IMG/VR virus record: IMGVR_UViG_3300043395_001926 | Span: 1 to 40,743 of that record | DNA from: a virus | Strand: one strand, 5' to 3' | DNA length: 40,743 nt | In this document: positions 7,125 to 13,986 of the stretch, in pieces | How the letters are laid out: each line of letters starts with the position of its first letter | How positions within the stretch are numbered: position 1 is the stretch's first letter | Program-made: the position numbers and the translations under genes | Notes under the pieces: generated by a model | What the model saw: the letters and a program-made list of their open reading frames with translations, nothing else | What the model was told of the DNA's origin: nothing | The model's database searches: none

Positions 7125-7132
7125 TATAAATA
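7125..7132 (-). promoter_or_regulatory. TATTTATA motif, candidate late promoter
   Basis: TATTTATA on the minus strand, 21 bases before the ATG at 7103. Downstream bases (ATAATATAAAAACA) are almost identical to those after the motif at 8478-8485. Confidence 0.45.
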
Positions 7133-7137
7133 TATTT

Positions 7138-7788
7138 TTATTTTTTTAATCGAATTTTCCAATACACTCCACCTCTGATATATGGTGTTAAATATCCATT
7201 TGTACCATCGGTTGTTTTGTTATTTACACCAATACCCAAATTGTATATTTTATTGGATTTAGAATTCATCATTACACCAACTCCTATGAAATTCACATAA
7301 TCTGCTTGATTGAATCCACCTTCAAATCCAGCATAAACTTTTCTTCTAAAAGGTTCTGGTATTTCAAGAGTATCTACTTTTGGAGTTATATTAGTAATGT
7401 ATTTTCTACCTATCAATTTGTTTTTTGAAATTGTATCGGTTATTGTAATTGAACCCTGTTGTTTTTCAAACTTGTATGTGTTTGTAAATATGTTCTTAGA
7501 ATTTAGATATTGATTTACAATAAAGTTAGTATCTACTTTTGCTTCGATTGTATCATGAACTGCATATGGTATTGGTTTCTCAACTTCGTAAGGGACAGGA
7601 ACATCAACGGGAACTTCCGTTTCTATTGTATCATGAATTGGATGTAATTCTTTACCATCAACTATAACTGGTTTTTCAACAATTGTAGTTCTATGTGGCA
7701 TTACACCGAATGGGTCAAATGATACTAATGATAATGAAATCACTAACACCAAAATAATAATATTTTTTATTTCTAAATATTTCTTCAT
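7138..7788 (-). CDS. membrane-anchored envelope protein with beta-rich C-terminus
   Basis: A 216-residue protein with an N-terminal hydrophobic anchor (about 10-24, IIILVLVISLSLVSF). A Pro/Val/Glu-rich spacer (VPVDVPVPYEVEKPIPY) is flanked by two copies of an H-D-T-I-E sequence. The C-terminal 80 residues have alternating hydrophobic strands (KVYAGFEGGFNQADYVNFIG ... YLTPYIRGGVYWKIRL) like a small outer-membrane beta-barrel or its fragment. Proline-rich spacer plus membrane anchor suggests it crosses the periplasm. It is coupled by TAATG to the coiled-coil protein gene upstream. Candidate part of the lysis or envelope-disruption set; no family assigned. Confidence 0.7.
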   Translation of the reverse strand: MKKYLEIKNIIILVLVISLSLVSFDPFGVMPHRTTIVEKPVIVDGKELHPIHDTIETEVPVDVPVPYEVEKPIPYAVHDTIEAKVDTNFIVNQYLNSKNIFTNTYKFEKQQGSITITDTISKNKLIGRKYITNITPKVDTLEIPEPFRRKVYAGFEGGFNQADYVNFIGVGVMMNSKSNKIYNLGIGVNNKTTDGTNGYLTPYIRGGVYWKIRLKK

Positions 7789-8207
7789 TACTTAACCAAA
7801 AATAATACGGTCATTATTAAAGCAATACCAGAACCTGCTTTATATACCGCGGTTTTAAATTTCTGAACTTTAAGTTCTTTTAATAACCCATTTGATTTTT
7901 CTCTTTCCAAAGAAAATTGTTGGTCTTTCTTATCTATAATAAGATTTAAGTTAGCGATTTTTTCATTCTTCAAACTGTCCTTTTGTTTGTATAGGTCAAT
8001 TTGTAGATTCTTCTCATCTAACACTTTATATACTTGCTTTAACTCAGCTTTAGCACCATCACCACTAAGAATATCCTTAATGACTAATTTTGCTATCGGT
8101 ACTTTTAATGGTACTATCGAGTCCGTTTTCATATCTGTTTGTGAAAAACCAGATAAGGTCGTGAGCAGTATAATCATTAACAGCATTAACTTTTTCATTT
8201 GTTTCAT
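7788..8207 (-). CDS. exported coiled-coil protein with C-terminal transmembrane segment (spanin-like candidate)
   Basis: A 139-residue protein with a signal peptide ending GFSQ (cleavage near residue 22), a long coiled coil (about 60-112, LDEKNLQIDLYKQKDSLKNE and on) and a C-terminal hydrophobic segment (AGSGIALIMTVLFLV). The first 131 coding bases lie inside the 3' part of the gene at 8077-8457 in another reading frame, an arrangement reminiscent of Rz/Rz1. There is no lipobox Cys, so it is not a classical o-spanin lipoprotein. ATG at 8207 or 8198 are both possible; both keep the signal peptide. Confidence 0.7.
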   Translation of the reverse strand: MKQMKKLMLLMIILLTTLSGFSQTDMKTDSIVPLKVPIAKLVIKDILSGDGAKAELKQVYKVLDEKNLQIDLYKQKDSLKNEKIANLNLIIDKKDQQFSLEREKSNGLLKELKVQKFKTAVYKAGSGIALIMTVLFLVK

Positions 8208-8457
8208 TTTTTAGTATAGTTATGTTTTTGTTTAGTGTAGTTACTCTTTCTTCTACATGAGAGATTTCAGTATCTACTTTATCTATATGAGTATCAATTA
8301 CTTTATTTGCGTTTTCAACTGAATCTATTTGATGTTGTAAAGAATCAATTTTTCGGTTATACCCTTCAACATCGGTTTTTATACCATTGTTAGTGAAAAG
8401 ATTATATCCTACTAAAACAATAAGAATAACTAATATGATATTTTTTATATATTTCAT
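8077..8457 (-). CDS. inner-membrane coiled-coil protein (i-spanin-like candidate)
   Basis: A 126-residue type II membrane protein: transmembrane segment at about 6-20 (NIILVILIVLVGYNL), then a periplasmic coiled coil (about 30-90, YNRKIDSLQHQIDSVENANK and on) and a conserved-looking end DLIWFFTNRY. This is the general build of inner-membrane spanins. Its last 131 coding bases are shared with the start of the downstream gene in a different frame. It starts 20 bases after a TATTTATA motif. Alternatives are a membrane scaffold or a holin regulator. Confidence 0.7.
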   Translation of the reverse strand: MKYIKNIILVILIVLVGYNLFTNNGIKTDVEGYNRKIDSLQHQIDSVENANKVIDTHIDKVDTEISHVEERVTTLNKNITILKNETNEKVNAVNDYTAHDLIWFFTNRYENGLDSTIKSTDSKISH

Positions 8458-8477
8458 AGTTTTTGTTTTTATATTAT

Positions 8478-8485
8478 TATAAATA
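8478..8485 (-). promoter_or_regulatory. TATTTATA motif, candidate late promoter
   Basis: TATTTATA on the minus strand, 20 bases before the ATG at 8457 and immediately after the stop of the beta-barrel gene. It would start a transcript for the spanin-like pair. Confidence 0.45.
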
Positions 8486-8486
8486 T

Positions 8487-10022
8487 TTAAAATGAAACTT
8501 TTGAACCAATTTGGAAATTATTTAATAACTTAAATTGAGGTTCAAATCCCATATTTGCTTTATACGCAAAGTTAAATCCAAATCGTTTACTTATTTTATA
8601 ATCAAATGAAGCACCTAACATTGATGATGGTACTCTTGTAACTATTGTTCCACCTGTAACTGAATTATATCCCAAAGGTGAATTCATTACGAATACTTGT
8701 GGTGATACTGTTAGTTTAGGAGAGTATTGATATGGTTTCATCCAGAATAATACTACCGATGTTGAAAATGATGATTGTAAGGTTTGAGTTGCATCTGGCA
8801 TTAATAATGTAATAAGTCCAATATTTGCACCATACGTTCCAAACTTAGGATGTGGTTTAATAAATGTATAACCCAACATTCCCATATACGTTCCTTTAAG
8901 ATATGCAGTGGTTACTGAATAACTATGTAAGGAGTGTAACTTACCATCTTCTAATCTCATTTGTGTCATACCGCCCGATAAAGCGAATTGGTCTAAGGTA
9001 CTCCATATCAATGTTGATGCAGAATATGATTTATCACCCATTAGAGAGGATTTAGAAACCCCCAAAGACAACATTGCAGAGTATCTACCATCTGCACCTT
9101 CCGTGCCTGCTAAATCGGATGCTAATAACATAGGATTAGTATTTACTGCTTTCTTCTTTTCTTCTTTTTTCTTCTCGTCCTTTTTCTCTTCTTTCTTTTC
9201 TTCCTTTTTTTCCTCTTTCTTTTCTTCTTTTTTATCTTCGGATTTTTTCTCTTCTTTCTTTTCTTCACTCTTACTTTCAGATTTCTTTTCCTCTGATTTA
9301 CTTTCAGATTTAGATTCACTTTTTGTTTCAGATTTAGTTTCTGATTTAGATTCTGACGAAGATGATGAACTACTTTCAGATTTAGTTTCAGTTTTTGTTT
9401 CCGATGACGATGATGAAGATGATGAAGATGATGATGAACTACCACCAGATGTTGAACTGCCACCAGATGTTGATGTAGATGATGAACTACTATTTGTAGA
9501 TGGTGGAGTTGAAGATGATGCTGCAGATGAACTCGCTGAACTTGCAGATGAAGATGCTGCCGATGAAGCAGAAGAACTTGCAGCAGATGATGCGGAAGAT
9601 GATGCTGCCGAACTTGCGGCAGATGATGCTGCCGAACTTGCTGCGGAACTTGCAGCAGATGATGCTGCGGTTGATGCTGCTTGGGTTGCTGCTGCCGTTG
9701 CTGCTTGTGATGCTGCTTGAGTTACTGCTTGTTGGACAGTTTGTTGAACTACTACGTTAGTTGGACACCCCATAGTAGAATAAGCCAAATAGGTTGCGTT
9801 TAACCATAATTGAACCGCACCACTTTGAACTTCTAATGGAGTAAATACTTTAACTTGGTCATAGAATGAAACTACCGCGTTACCATTAACCATTGTAGTT
9901 GTTGCAGTTTTTATTTGTCCACTACATTTATCTACGAACGTTTGAGTATAAGTTTGTGCACTTACCCTTTGAGTAACTACACATATAATCATTACTATTA
10001 AACTTACTAACCATTTTTTCAT
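8487..10022 (-). CDS. exported outer-membrane beta-barrel protein with long Ala/Ser and Glu/Lys spacer
   Basis: A 511-residue protein. A signal peptide ends VSAQ (about residue 23). Residues 24-95 form a small domain with two Cys (DKCSGQIKTATTTM ... STMGCP). Low-complexity blocks follow in order: Ala/Ser (about 103-173), Ser/Gly/Thr (173-206), ETK/SESK (207-250) and E-E-K-K repeats (250-290). Residues 291-511 have amphipathic strands typical of a transmembrane beta-barrel and end in Phe (QIGSKVSF), the usual outer-membrane signature. The E-E-K-K part should form a single rigid helix. It probably sits in the outer membrane with a periplasm-reaching N-terminus; the function is unknown. It lies beside envelope and lysis genes. 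Confidence 0.75.
   Translation of the reverse strand: MKKWLVSLIVMIICVVTQRVSAQTYTQTFVDKCSGQIKTATTTMVNGNAVVSFYDQVKVFTPLEVQSGAVQLWLNATYLAYSTMGCPTNVVVQQTVQQAVTQAASQAATAAATQAASTAASSAASSAASSAASSAASSAASSSASSAASSSASSAASSSASSASSSAASSSTPPSTNSSSSSTSTSGGSSTSGGSSSSSSSSSSSSSETKTETKSESSSSSSSESKSETKSETKSESKSESKSEEKKSESKSEEKKEEKKSEDKKEEKKEEKKEEKKEEKKDEKKKEEKKKAVNTNPMLLASDLAGTEGADGRYSAMLSLGVSKSSLMGDKSYSASTLIWSTLDQFALSGGMTQMRLEDGKLHSLHSYSVTTAYLKGTYMGMLGYTFIKPHPKFGTYGANIGLITLLMPDATQTLQSSFSTSVVLFWMKPYQYSPKLTVSPQVFVMNSPLGYNSVTGGTIVTRVPSSMLGASFDYKISKRFGFNFAYKANMGFEPQFKLLNNFQIGSKVSF
9152..9725 (-). repeat. low-complexity coding repeat (Ala/Ser then Glu/Lys codons)
   Basis: Short-period tandem repetition inside the beta-barrel gene: GCA/TCA-type codons in the N-terminal half of the spacer and GAA/AAG-type codons in the other half. 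Slippage in such DNA would change spacer length without breaking the frame only in steps of three. Open frames on the plus strand here are by-products of the repeat. Confidence 0.85.
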
Positions 10023-10024
10023 TA

Positions 10025-10237
10025 TTAATGTCTGCCTCTTCTATCATAAGGAAGAGCACGAGGTACTCTTACTCTATATGTTTGTAAAACTATACCATGA
10101 CCGGGAATCCATAATGGTGATGTGTAGGTATTGTAACGATGTCTTTCATAGTAATTATGTCTACTATAAACATCTACTCTCCTAACTGGACTACAACTTA
10201 CTAGAAATAAGAATACAAAAAATATTAGGTATTTCAT
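10025..10237 (-). CDS. small basic lipoprotein
   Basis: A 70-residue protein with a lipoprotein signal peptide: MKYLIFFVFLFLVSC, lipobox L-V-S-C with Cys at 15. The mature part is rich in Arg and Tyr (VRRVDVYSRHNYYERHRYN, YDRRGRH) and has no recognised domain. It ends two bases before the start of the beta-barrel gene, so the two are co-transcribed. Small outer-membrane lipoproteins close to lysis genes can be o-spanins, and this is a candidate. A positively charged envelope lipoprotein of other function is equally possible. Confidence 0.75.
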   Translation of the reverse strand: MKYLIFFVFLFLVSCSPVRRVDVYSRHNYYERHRYNTYTSPLWIPGHGIVLQTYRVRVPRALPYDRRGRH

Positions 10238-10252
10238 ATGTGTTTTGATTTA

Positions 10253-10969
10253 TTACACATATAAGTATATTTTTGAATTGGTATCAACGCAAATAGCACT
10301 CATATTTTCAATCCAATCACCACTATTCAGATAGCGTTTACCATTCAACGTTACATCTGCAGGTTGATGAATATGACCACACATCACACCATCACAACCT
10401 TTTAATGAACCCATAGATAACGCAGATGTTTCAAAATCATTTATGTAATTGGTTGCAACTTTTACTTTATTTTTAATCTTTTGAGATATAGATATATAAG
10501 GTAATTTTCTCCATTTACGATAGGTGTTATATACTCTATTTAACCAAAGTGCAAAATCGTATCCTACTGAACCTATCTTTGATAACCATTTATATTTGGT
10601 TATAAAAACATCAATAACATCACCATGAAAGATATAATATTTTTCACCATTAGTAAGTTTAAGAATATAGTCTTCTCTCATTTCTATATTACCAAAATGA
10701 GAACCTATAAATTCTTGTATAAACTCATCATGATTTCCTCGTATCCAAATTATTTTAGTTTTAGCAGAAATTTTTAATAATTTCTGAACTACTTTACTAT
10801 GTTTCTTTTTCCATTTAGAACCTCTATTCAGAGCCCACCCATCTACAATATCACCATTAAGAATTAATAATTCAGTTGGATGTGATTCAATGAATTCTAA
10901 AAATTCATCTACTTTACTATCTTTAATACCTAAATGTAAATCAGATACTATAATTGCTTCGTATTTCAT
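10253..10969 (-). CDS. LpxH-like metallophosphoesterase (UDP-2,3-diacylglucosamine hydrolase type)
   Basis: A 238-residue calcineurin-like phosphoesterase with all metal motifs: SDLHLG (D10, H12), NGDIVDG (D40), RGNHDE (N79-H80-D81), FHGD (H115) and the C-terminal CGHIHQP. The spacing and the H-x-D-x-H-type start agree with the LpxH/LpxG group of lipid A enzymes, which split UDP-2,3-diacylglucosamine to lipid X. An active enzyme could alter host lipid A during infection. Substrate cannot be fixed from motifs; other phage phosphoesterases of this superfamily act on nucleic acids or nucleotides. It follows the 31-codon membrane peptide by one base. Confidence 0.8.
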   Translation of the reverse strand: MKYEAIIVSDLHLGIKDSKVDEFLEFIESHPTELLILNGDIVDGWALNRGSKWKKKHSKVVQKLLKISAKTKIIWIRGNHDEFIQEFIGSHFGNIEMREDYILKLTNGEKYYIFHGDVIDVFITKYKWLSKIGSVGYDFALWLNRVYNTYRKWRKLPYISISQKIKNKVKVATNYINDFETSALSMGSLKGCDGVMCGHIHQPADVTLNGKRYLNSGDWIENMSAICVDTNSKIYLYV

Positions 10970-10970
10970 A

Positions 10971-11066
10971 TTATCGTTTTTTTGTAATTTGGTCTACAAT
11001 CATACTGATTATACCTAAAAATGTAAGAACTGCTAATGATATAATCCACGGAAATATAGTGCTCAT
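10971..11066 (-). CDS. 31-residue membrane peptide (unlisted small gene)
   Basis: ATG at 11066 to TAA at 10971 encodes MSTIFPWIISLAVLTFLGII followed by SMIVDQITKKR: one transmembrane segment and a basic cytoplasmic tail. It exactly fills the space between two genes. The upstream stop lies three bases before its ATG, and its own stop lies one base before the ATG of the phosphoesterase gene. That packing is the main evidence that it is real. The function is unknown. A small membrane peptide in a phage can be a holin/antiholin or a modulator of a host membrane protein. Confidence 0.6.
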   Translation of the reverse strand: MSTIFPWIISLAVLTFLGIISMIVDQITKKR

Positions 11067-11069
11067 GTG

Positions 11070-11765
11070 TTAATTCCAATAATTGTGTGAATGTTGAAAA
11101 AATGAATTGTTGTTTCGGTTTATGTAGCATTTTATACTTAACCAAAACATATAAAAGAAACCTTTATTTTTAAATCTTCTTGCAGATGTCCATACACCTT
11201 TAGTTTTGTGTATTTTCATTGTTTCTACTTTTTGTGAAACCCAATAATCTTCTGCAAATAAATGTGTTTCAACATATCCACCCGTTTTCCAATATGCTTC
11301 AGTTTTCCATAATTGAAATCCACCCACTGCAAAAGGTGTTCCTAACCAATTACTCATTCTTTGTTGAATATCAAATAATCGGAATATCCAATTGAATCCT
11401 TTTTCGGTTTGAAATGGGACGGTTACTAAATCGGTATTATATGATAAACAATCACCTAATACAAATTTATCTTCTAACATTATATCTGCATCTAAAAAAA
11501 GAATAAAAGGAGTAGTTACTAATTTACTACCTTTCAATCTTGCATTAGCAGGGAATCCTCCTTTAATGACTTCTATATCTAATGAGTATTTGAAATCTCG
11601 TTTAGCATAATATAAAAAATCTAAACTTTCTTTATCATTTGAATTATCTGCAATAATAATTTTTGTTCCTGCTATACCATTTTGTTTTGCAATAAATGAA
11701 ATACATTCATAGATAGTATCTTTTTCATTTTTACAAGGTATAACAATAGTTAGTTCTTCTTTCAT
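11070..11765 (-). CDS. family 2 (GT-A) glycosyltransferase
   Basis: I start at the ATG at 11765 (231 residues); an ATG at 11771 is an alternative. The longer open frame to 11807 begins with TTG and would be made of the terminator hairpin. The N-terminus MKEELTIVIPCKNEKDTIYE is a GT2 nucleotide-sugar site, LFLDADIML holds the D-x-D metal motif, and FAEDYWVSQKV is the acceptor-side ED motif with the catalytic Asp. It is isolated from the main glycosyltransferase block by the export cluster. Sugar and acceptor are unknown. Confidence 0.85.
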   Translation of the reverse strand: MKEELTIVIPCKNEKDTIYECISFIAKQNGIAGTKIIIADNSNDKESLDFLYYAKRDFKYSLDIEVIKGGFPANARLKGSKLVTTPFILFLDADIMLEDKFVLGDCLSYNTDLVTVPFQTEKGFNWIFRLFDIQQRMSNWLGTPFAVGGFQLWKTEAYWKTGGYVETHLFAEDYWVSQKVETMKIHKTKGVWTSARRFKNKGFFYMFWLSIKCYINRNNNSFFQHSHNYWN

Positions 11766-11775
11766 ATACATAAGT

Positions 11776-11804
11776 AAAAAACCCCCACTTATTAGTGGAG
11801 GTTT
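11776..11804 (-). terminator. Rho-independent terminator after the CsgG-like gene
   Basis: On the minus strand an 11-bp stem (AAACCTCCACT / AGTGGGGGTTT with one G-T wobble) and an AATA loop run into a T-tract. It lies between the CsgG-like gene (stop at 11829) and the glycosyltransferase start, closing the export cluster. Confidence 0.88.
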
Positions 11805-11828
11805 CAATATTAAGAAATTATTAAGATA

Positions 11829-12548
11829 TTATTTCTCAAATACACCTTTTTTAACCATTCTTAATAATATTCTTGCACATGCTATATCTAATGCTTTCTT
11901 TGTAGATGTACCGATTGTTGACTGATTGAACTTAACCTCATCAACAGTTGCATCTGAAAGGAATGATAATTCTCTTGTTGTTTTTGCTTCACCTAACCCA
12001 GATGCTGCAATGATTTCACCTGTCTCTGCGTTTGTGAATCTTACTTGTAAACCTAAACGAGTTACAACCATATTCTTAATACCATCTTTTAAGTTTACCG
12101 TCTCATCTTCGGAAACAGAAAAGTCATATACTTCGATTTCAACAAAGTAATGTGCTAAACGAATTTTACCTCTTCCGTCTAACTTATCTTGTGATATACC
12201 AGCTTGACTAGCCTGAAATTGCTTAACCATGCGGTTTTTGATTTCAGTTTTATCTTCTGTAAATGTAAACCTGTTAAGATTCTCCAAATATTCCATCGTG
12301 ATGTTAGCCACACCCAAACCCACTTTCTTTTCTTTGAGTTCAGGATATTGCTCATAAACTTCATCACCAATACCACATTTAAGAATTTGGATTGGAATTT
12401 GTTTACCTTCATAATCTAAAAATTGACTAATGTCTACTTTTGTTTCGAATGATGCTTTGTAATTTTCTGTCTTTGTTGTTCCCACAGTTTGAGCAACCAC
12501 AACATTGCTTAGTAAAACACCAAGCAAGAATACTAATAATTTTTTCAT
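11829..12548 (-). CDS. exported CsgG-like protein
   Basis: A 239-residue protein with a signal peptide ending VVAQ (about residue 20). The segment VGLGVANITMEYLENLNRFT and the following KNRMVKQFQASQAGI parallel the CsgG pattern of a short N-terminal strand, a non-specialist gene-product length and a rF.v.er..l..l.kE helix. LQVRFTNAETGEIIAASGLG matches the CsgG 'TGeii.s' strand. No lipobox Cys follows the signal peptide, unlike true CsgG. In bacteria CsgG forms the outer-membrane channel for curli. CsgG-like genes are also known in T4-like marine phages, role unknown. A second, shorter relative is at 18671-19174. A TATTTATA motif lies 24 bases before the ATG. Confidence 0.65.
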   Translation of the reverse strand: MKKLLVFLLGVLLSNVVVAQTVGTTKTENYKASFETKVDISQFLDYEGKQIPIQILKCGIGDEVYEQYPELKEKKVGLGVANITMEYLENLNRFTFTEDKTEIKNRMVKQFQASQAGISQDKLDGRGKIRLAHYFVEIEVYDFSVSEDETVNLKDGIKNMVVTRLGLQVRFTNAETGEIIAASGLGEAKTTRELSFLSDATVDEVKFNQSTIGTSTKKALDIACARILLRMVKKGVFEK

Positions 12549-12572
12549 ATACGTTTTTCATTTTTGTTCGTA

Positions 12573-12580
12573 TATAAATA
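12573..12580 (-). promoter_or_regulatory. TATTTATA motif, candidate late promoter
   Basis: TATTTATA on the minus strand, 24 bases before the ATG at 12548, just after the terminator at 12582-12609. It would give the CsgG-like gene its own transcript. Confidence 0.45.
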
Positions 12581-12581
12581 T

Positions 12582-12609
12582 AAAAAAAGGGAAACTTACG
12601 TTTCCCTTT
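12582..12609 (-). terminator. Rho-independent terminator after the two-TM protein gene
   Basis: On the minus strand AAAGGGAAAC / GTTTCCCTTT forms a perfect 10-bp stem with a GTAA loop and a following T-run. It starts 4 bases after the stop codon at 12614. Confidence 0.92.
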
Positions 12610-12613
12610 TAAA

Positions 12614-12880
12614 TTATCCTAATTCCTCTTCCGTTGTATCTGGTGTGGTTTCTTTCTTACCGCCAACCATTTTACCTACTTCGGCTATACCAAACGCTCC
12701 TAACGTTATATACATAAACGAATTGTAAATAAATTCATTAACAAGTAATTCTTTTCCCATGTATCCAGTCACTAAATCGGTAACTGCAAATGCTGTCATT
12801 ACTACGAATGATGCAAATCCTACGATTGTTTTCTCATTCAAATCATTTGAATCTTTGAAAATATCAGTAAATTTAGCCAT
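12614..12880 (-). CDS. two-transmembrane protein, holin-like candidate
   Basis: An 88-residue protein with a short soluble N-terminus (MAKFTDIFKDSNDLNEKT), two hydrophobic segments (about 19-40, IVGFASFVVMTAFAVTDLV; about 51-70, FIYNSFMYITLGAFGIAEV) and a charged Lys/Glu/Thr-rich tail. Two TM segments with a charged tail is the class II holin layout, but many small membrane proteins share it. AAAGGAAAC precedes the ATG, and a strong terminator follows directly. It is the last gene of the export operon read from 19174. Confidence 0.7.
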   Translation of the reverse strand: MAKFTDIFKDSNDLNEKTIVGFASFVVMTAFAVTDLVTGYMGKELLVNEFIYNSFMYITLGAFGIAEVGKMVGGKKETTPDTTEEELG

Positions 12881-12927
12881 AGTTTTGTTTCCTTTTTTTT
12901 ATATTAAAACTATGTAACCCTTATTTA

Positions 12928-13560
12928 TTATCCTACCTGTTCGGCATCTTCATCTTTAATCTTTCCACACTTTAAACACTCTTCCGTTCCATCACCATCC
13001 AAATCTCCCCAAACGTGTTCACATTGTCTATGTGCGAAATATTCATCGATTTTACCATCACCATCGAAATCTAAACCATCCATTACACCATCACCATCCT
13101 CATCGATTTCAGTTCCTTTTTTCTCTTCTTTTGGTGCTTCAATTGGAGTTTCTTCTACTACTGAAACTTGTTGAAACGTATCGTTTAATGTTTCCGTTGT
13201 TGGTAATACCAATGGAGATATATCAGTTGGTACAATTGGATTATTTGGCATATCTGCTGTATTACTTAATGATGTACCATCTTCTTCATCCATTTTTTGA
13301 ACTAACATTTTATCTTTATCAGTATCGCTGAACCAATAATCAATAATCTTACCATAAGAACCAATGAAAGCACCCAACATTAATAATAAAAGTTCTTTCC
13401 ATTCTGCAGATGCTGCAGTGTTTGTTGTAATTGCACCAAAGATACCTCCGATGATTATTACAAATGAACCCAATACTAACGCAGTGATGTACCATCTACG
13501 TCTCATCATTGCATTTAATAAATCTTTAAAACCACTTGGCGGTTGATTATTTTCTGCCAT
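12928..13560 (-). CDS. membrane protein with calcium-loop-like and zinc-ribbon-like C-terminus
   Basis: A 210-residue protein with two transmembrane segments (about 23-45, WYITALVLGSFVIIIGGIFG; about 55-72, ELLLLMLGAFIGSYG). A soluble acidic linker (about 80-145) follows, then Asp-rich loops EDGDGVMDGLDFDGDGKIDE and DLDGDGTEE of EF-hand or thrombospondin-repeat type. The last loop sits between a C-E-H and a C-L-K-C-G sequence, so four Cys/His ligands could bind zinc. Ca loops suggest that the C-terminus is outside the cytoplasm, while zinc ribbons are usual inside, so topology is unclear. No family assigned. Its start overlaps the 32-codon gene by 14 bases. Confidence 0.75.
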   Translation of the reverse strand: MAENNQPPSGFKDLLNAMMRRRWYITALVLGSFVIIIGGIFGAITTNTAASAEWKELLLLMLGAFIGSYGKIIDYWFSDTDKDKMLVQKMDEEDGTSLSNTADMPNNPIVPTDISPLVLPTTETLNDTFQQVSVVEETPIEAPKEEKKGTEIDEDGDGVMDGLDFDGDGKIDEYFAHRQCEHVWGDLDGDGTEECLKCGKIKDEDAEQVG

Positions 13561-13645
13561 ATTTTTTTCCCTCTTTGTATGCGTGGTTCATTGCCCACAT
13601 TAAAAACAATATAAAAAATAACGTAACACCTATTTTATATCCCAT
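13547..13645 (-). CDS. 32-residue membrane peptide (unlisted small gene)
   Basis: ATG at 13645 to TAA at 13547 encodes MGYKIGVTLFFILFLMWAMN then HAYKEGKKYGRK: one transmembrane segment with a basic tail. It starts three bases after the upstream stop and overlaps the next start by 14 bases, and it fills an otherwise empty gap of nearly 90 bases. The GAGG that serves as ribosome-binding site for the next gene lies within its codons. Function unknown. The layout is the same as that of the 31-residue peptide at 10971-11066, though the sequences differ. Confidence 0.6.
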   Translation of the reverse strand: MGYKIGVTLFFILFLMWAMNHAYKEGKKYGRK

Positions 13646-13648
13646 ATA

Positions 13649-13969
13649 TTACCACTTTGGAGCTTCTTCTTTAAACTCATCACCTTCTTTTTTCTTAGGC
13701 TTTGGTTGTGCTTGTGCAGGTTGTGTATTTCCACCACCAACTGCTTTTTCCTTAATGATTACAGTTTTACCACCAGCAGATTGTTGCTGAGTTTGTGTAT
13801 TTTGGATGTTGATTACTGGTGCTGCTTGTTGTACTGCAGGTTTTTCATCTTCACCACCTGATAACTTATTTGTGATAAACCCACCAACGCCTAATGTGAT
13901 TGTAGATAATAAACCAATTAAAATTCCTTTGATTGATTTTCCGGTTGATTCTTCTTGTTCTTCTGCCAT
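13649..13969 (-). CDS. membrane-anchored Gln/Pro/Lys-rich protein
   Basis: A 106-residue protein with an acidic N-terminus (MAEEQEESTGKS), one glycine-rich hydrophobic segment (about 13-34, IKGILIGLLSTITLGVGGFI) and a low-complexity tail rich in Gln, Ala, Pro and Lys. No known domain. CGGAG lies seven bases upstream of the ATG. It belongs to the export operon. The tail composition suggests a flexible, possibly extracytoplasmic, spacer rather than an enzyme. Confidence 0.7.
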   Translation of the reverse strand: MAEEQEESTGKSIKGILIGLLSTITLGVGGFITNKLSGGEDEKPAVQQAAPVINIQNTQTQQQSAGGKTVIIKEKAVGGGNTQPAQAQPKPKKKEGDEFKEEAPKW

Positions 13970-13986
13970 TTTTTTTCTCCGTTTTG

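Noticed and set aside
9500-9720. CRISPR-like repetition (GATGATGCTGCC-type units)
   Set aside because: Units are in frame, very short, irregular and without spacers; they are Ala/Ser codons on the coding strand.
9103-9760. Long plus-strand open frames (Asp/Glu/Leu/Ser and Met/Leu-rich) opposite the beta-barrel gene
   Set aside because: They are produced by the codon repeats of the minus-strand low-complexity region, have no plausible start context, and every other gene is on the minus strand.
11766-11807. Longer start of the glycosyltransferase at 11070
   Set aside because: The extra codons are the terminator hairpin and begin with TTG; ATG at 11765 or 11771 fits the GT2 N-terminus.
12614-12880. 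Firm assignment of the two-TM protein as the holin
   Set aside because: Topology fits, but it is about 10 kb from the endolysin and two-TM proteins are common; kept only as a candidate.
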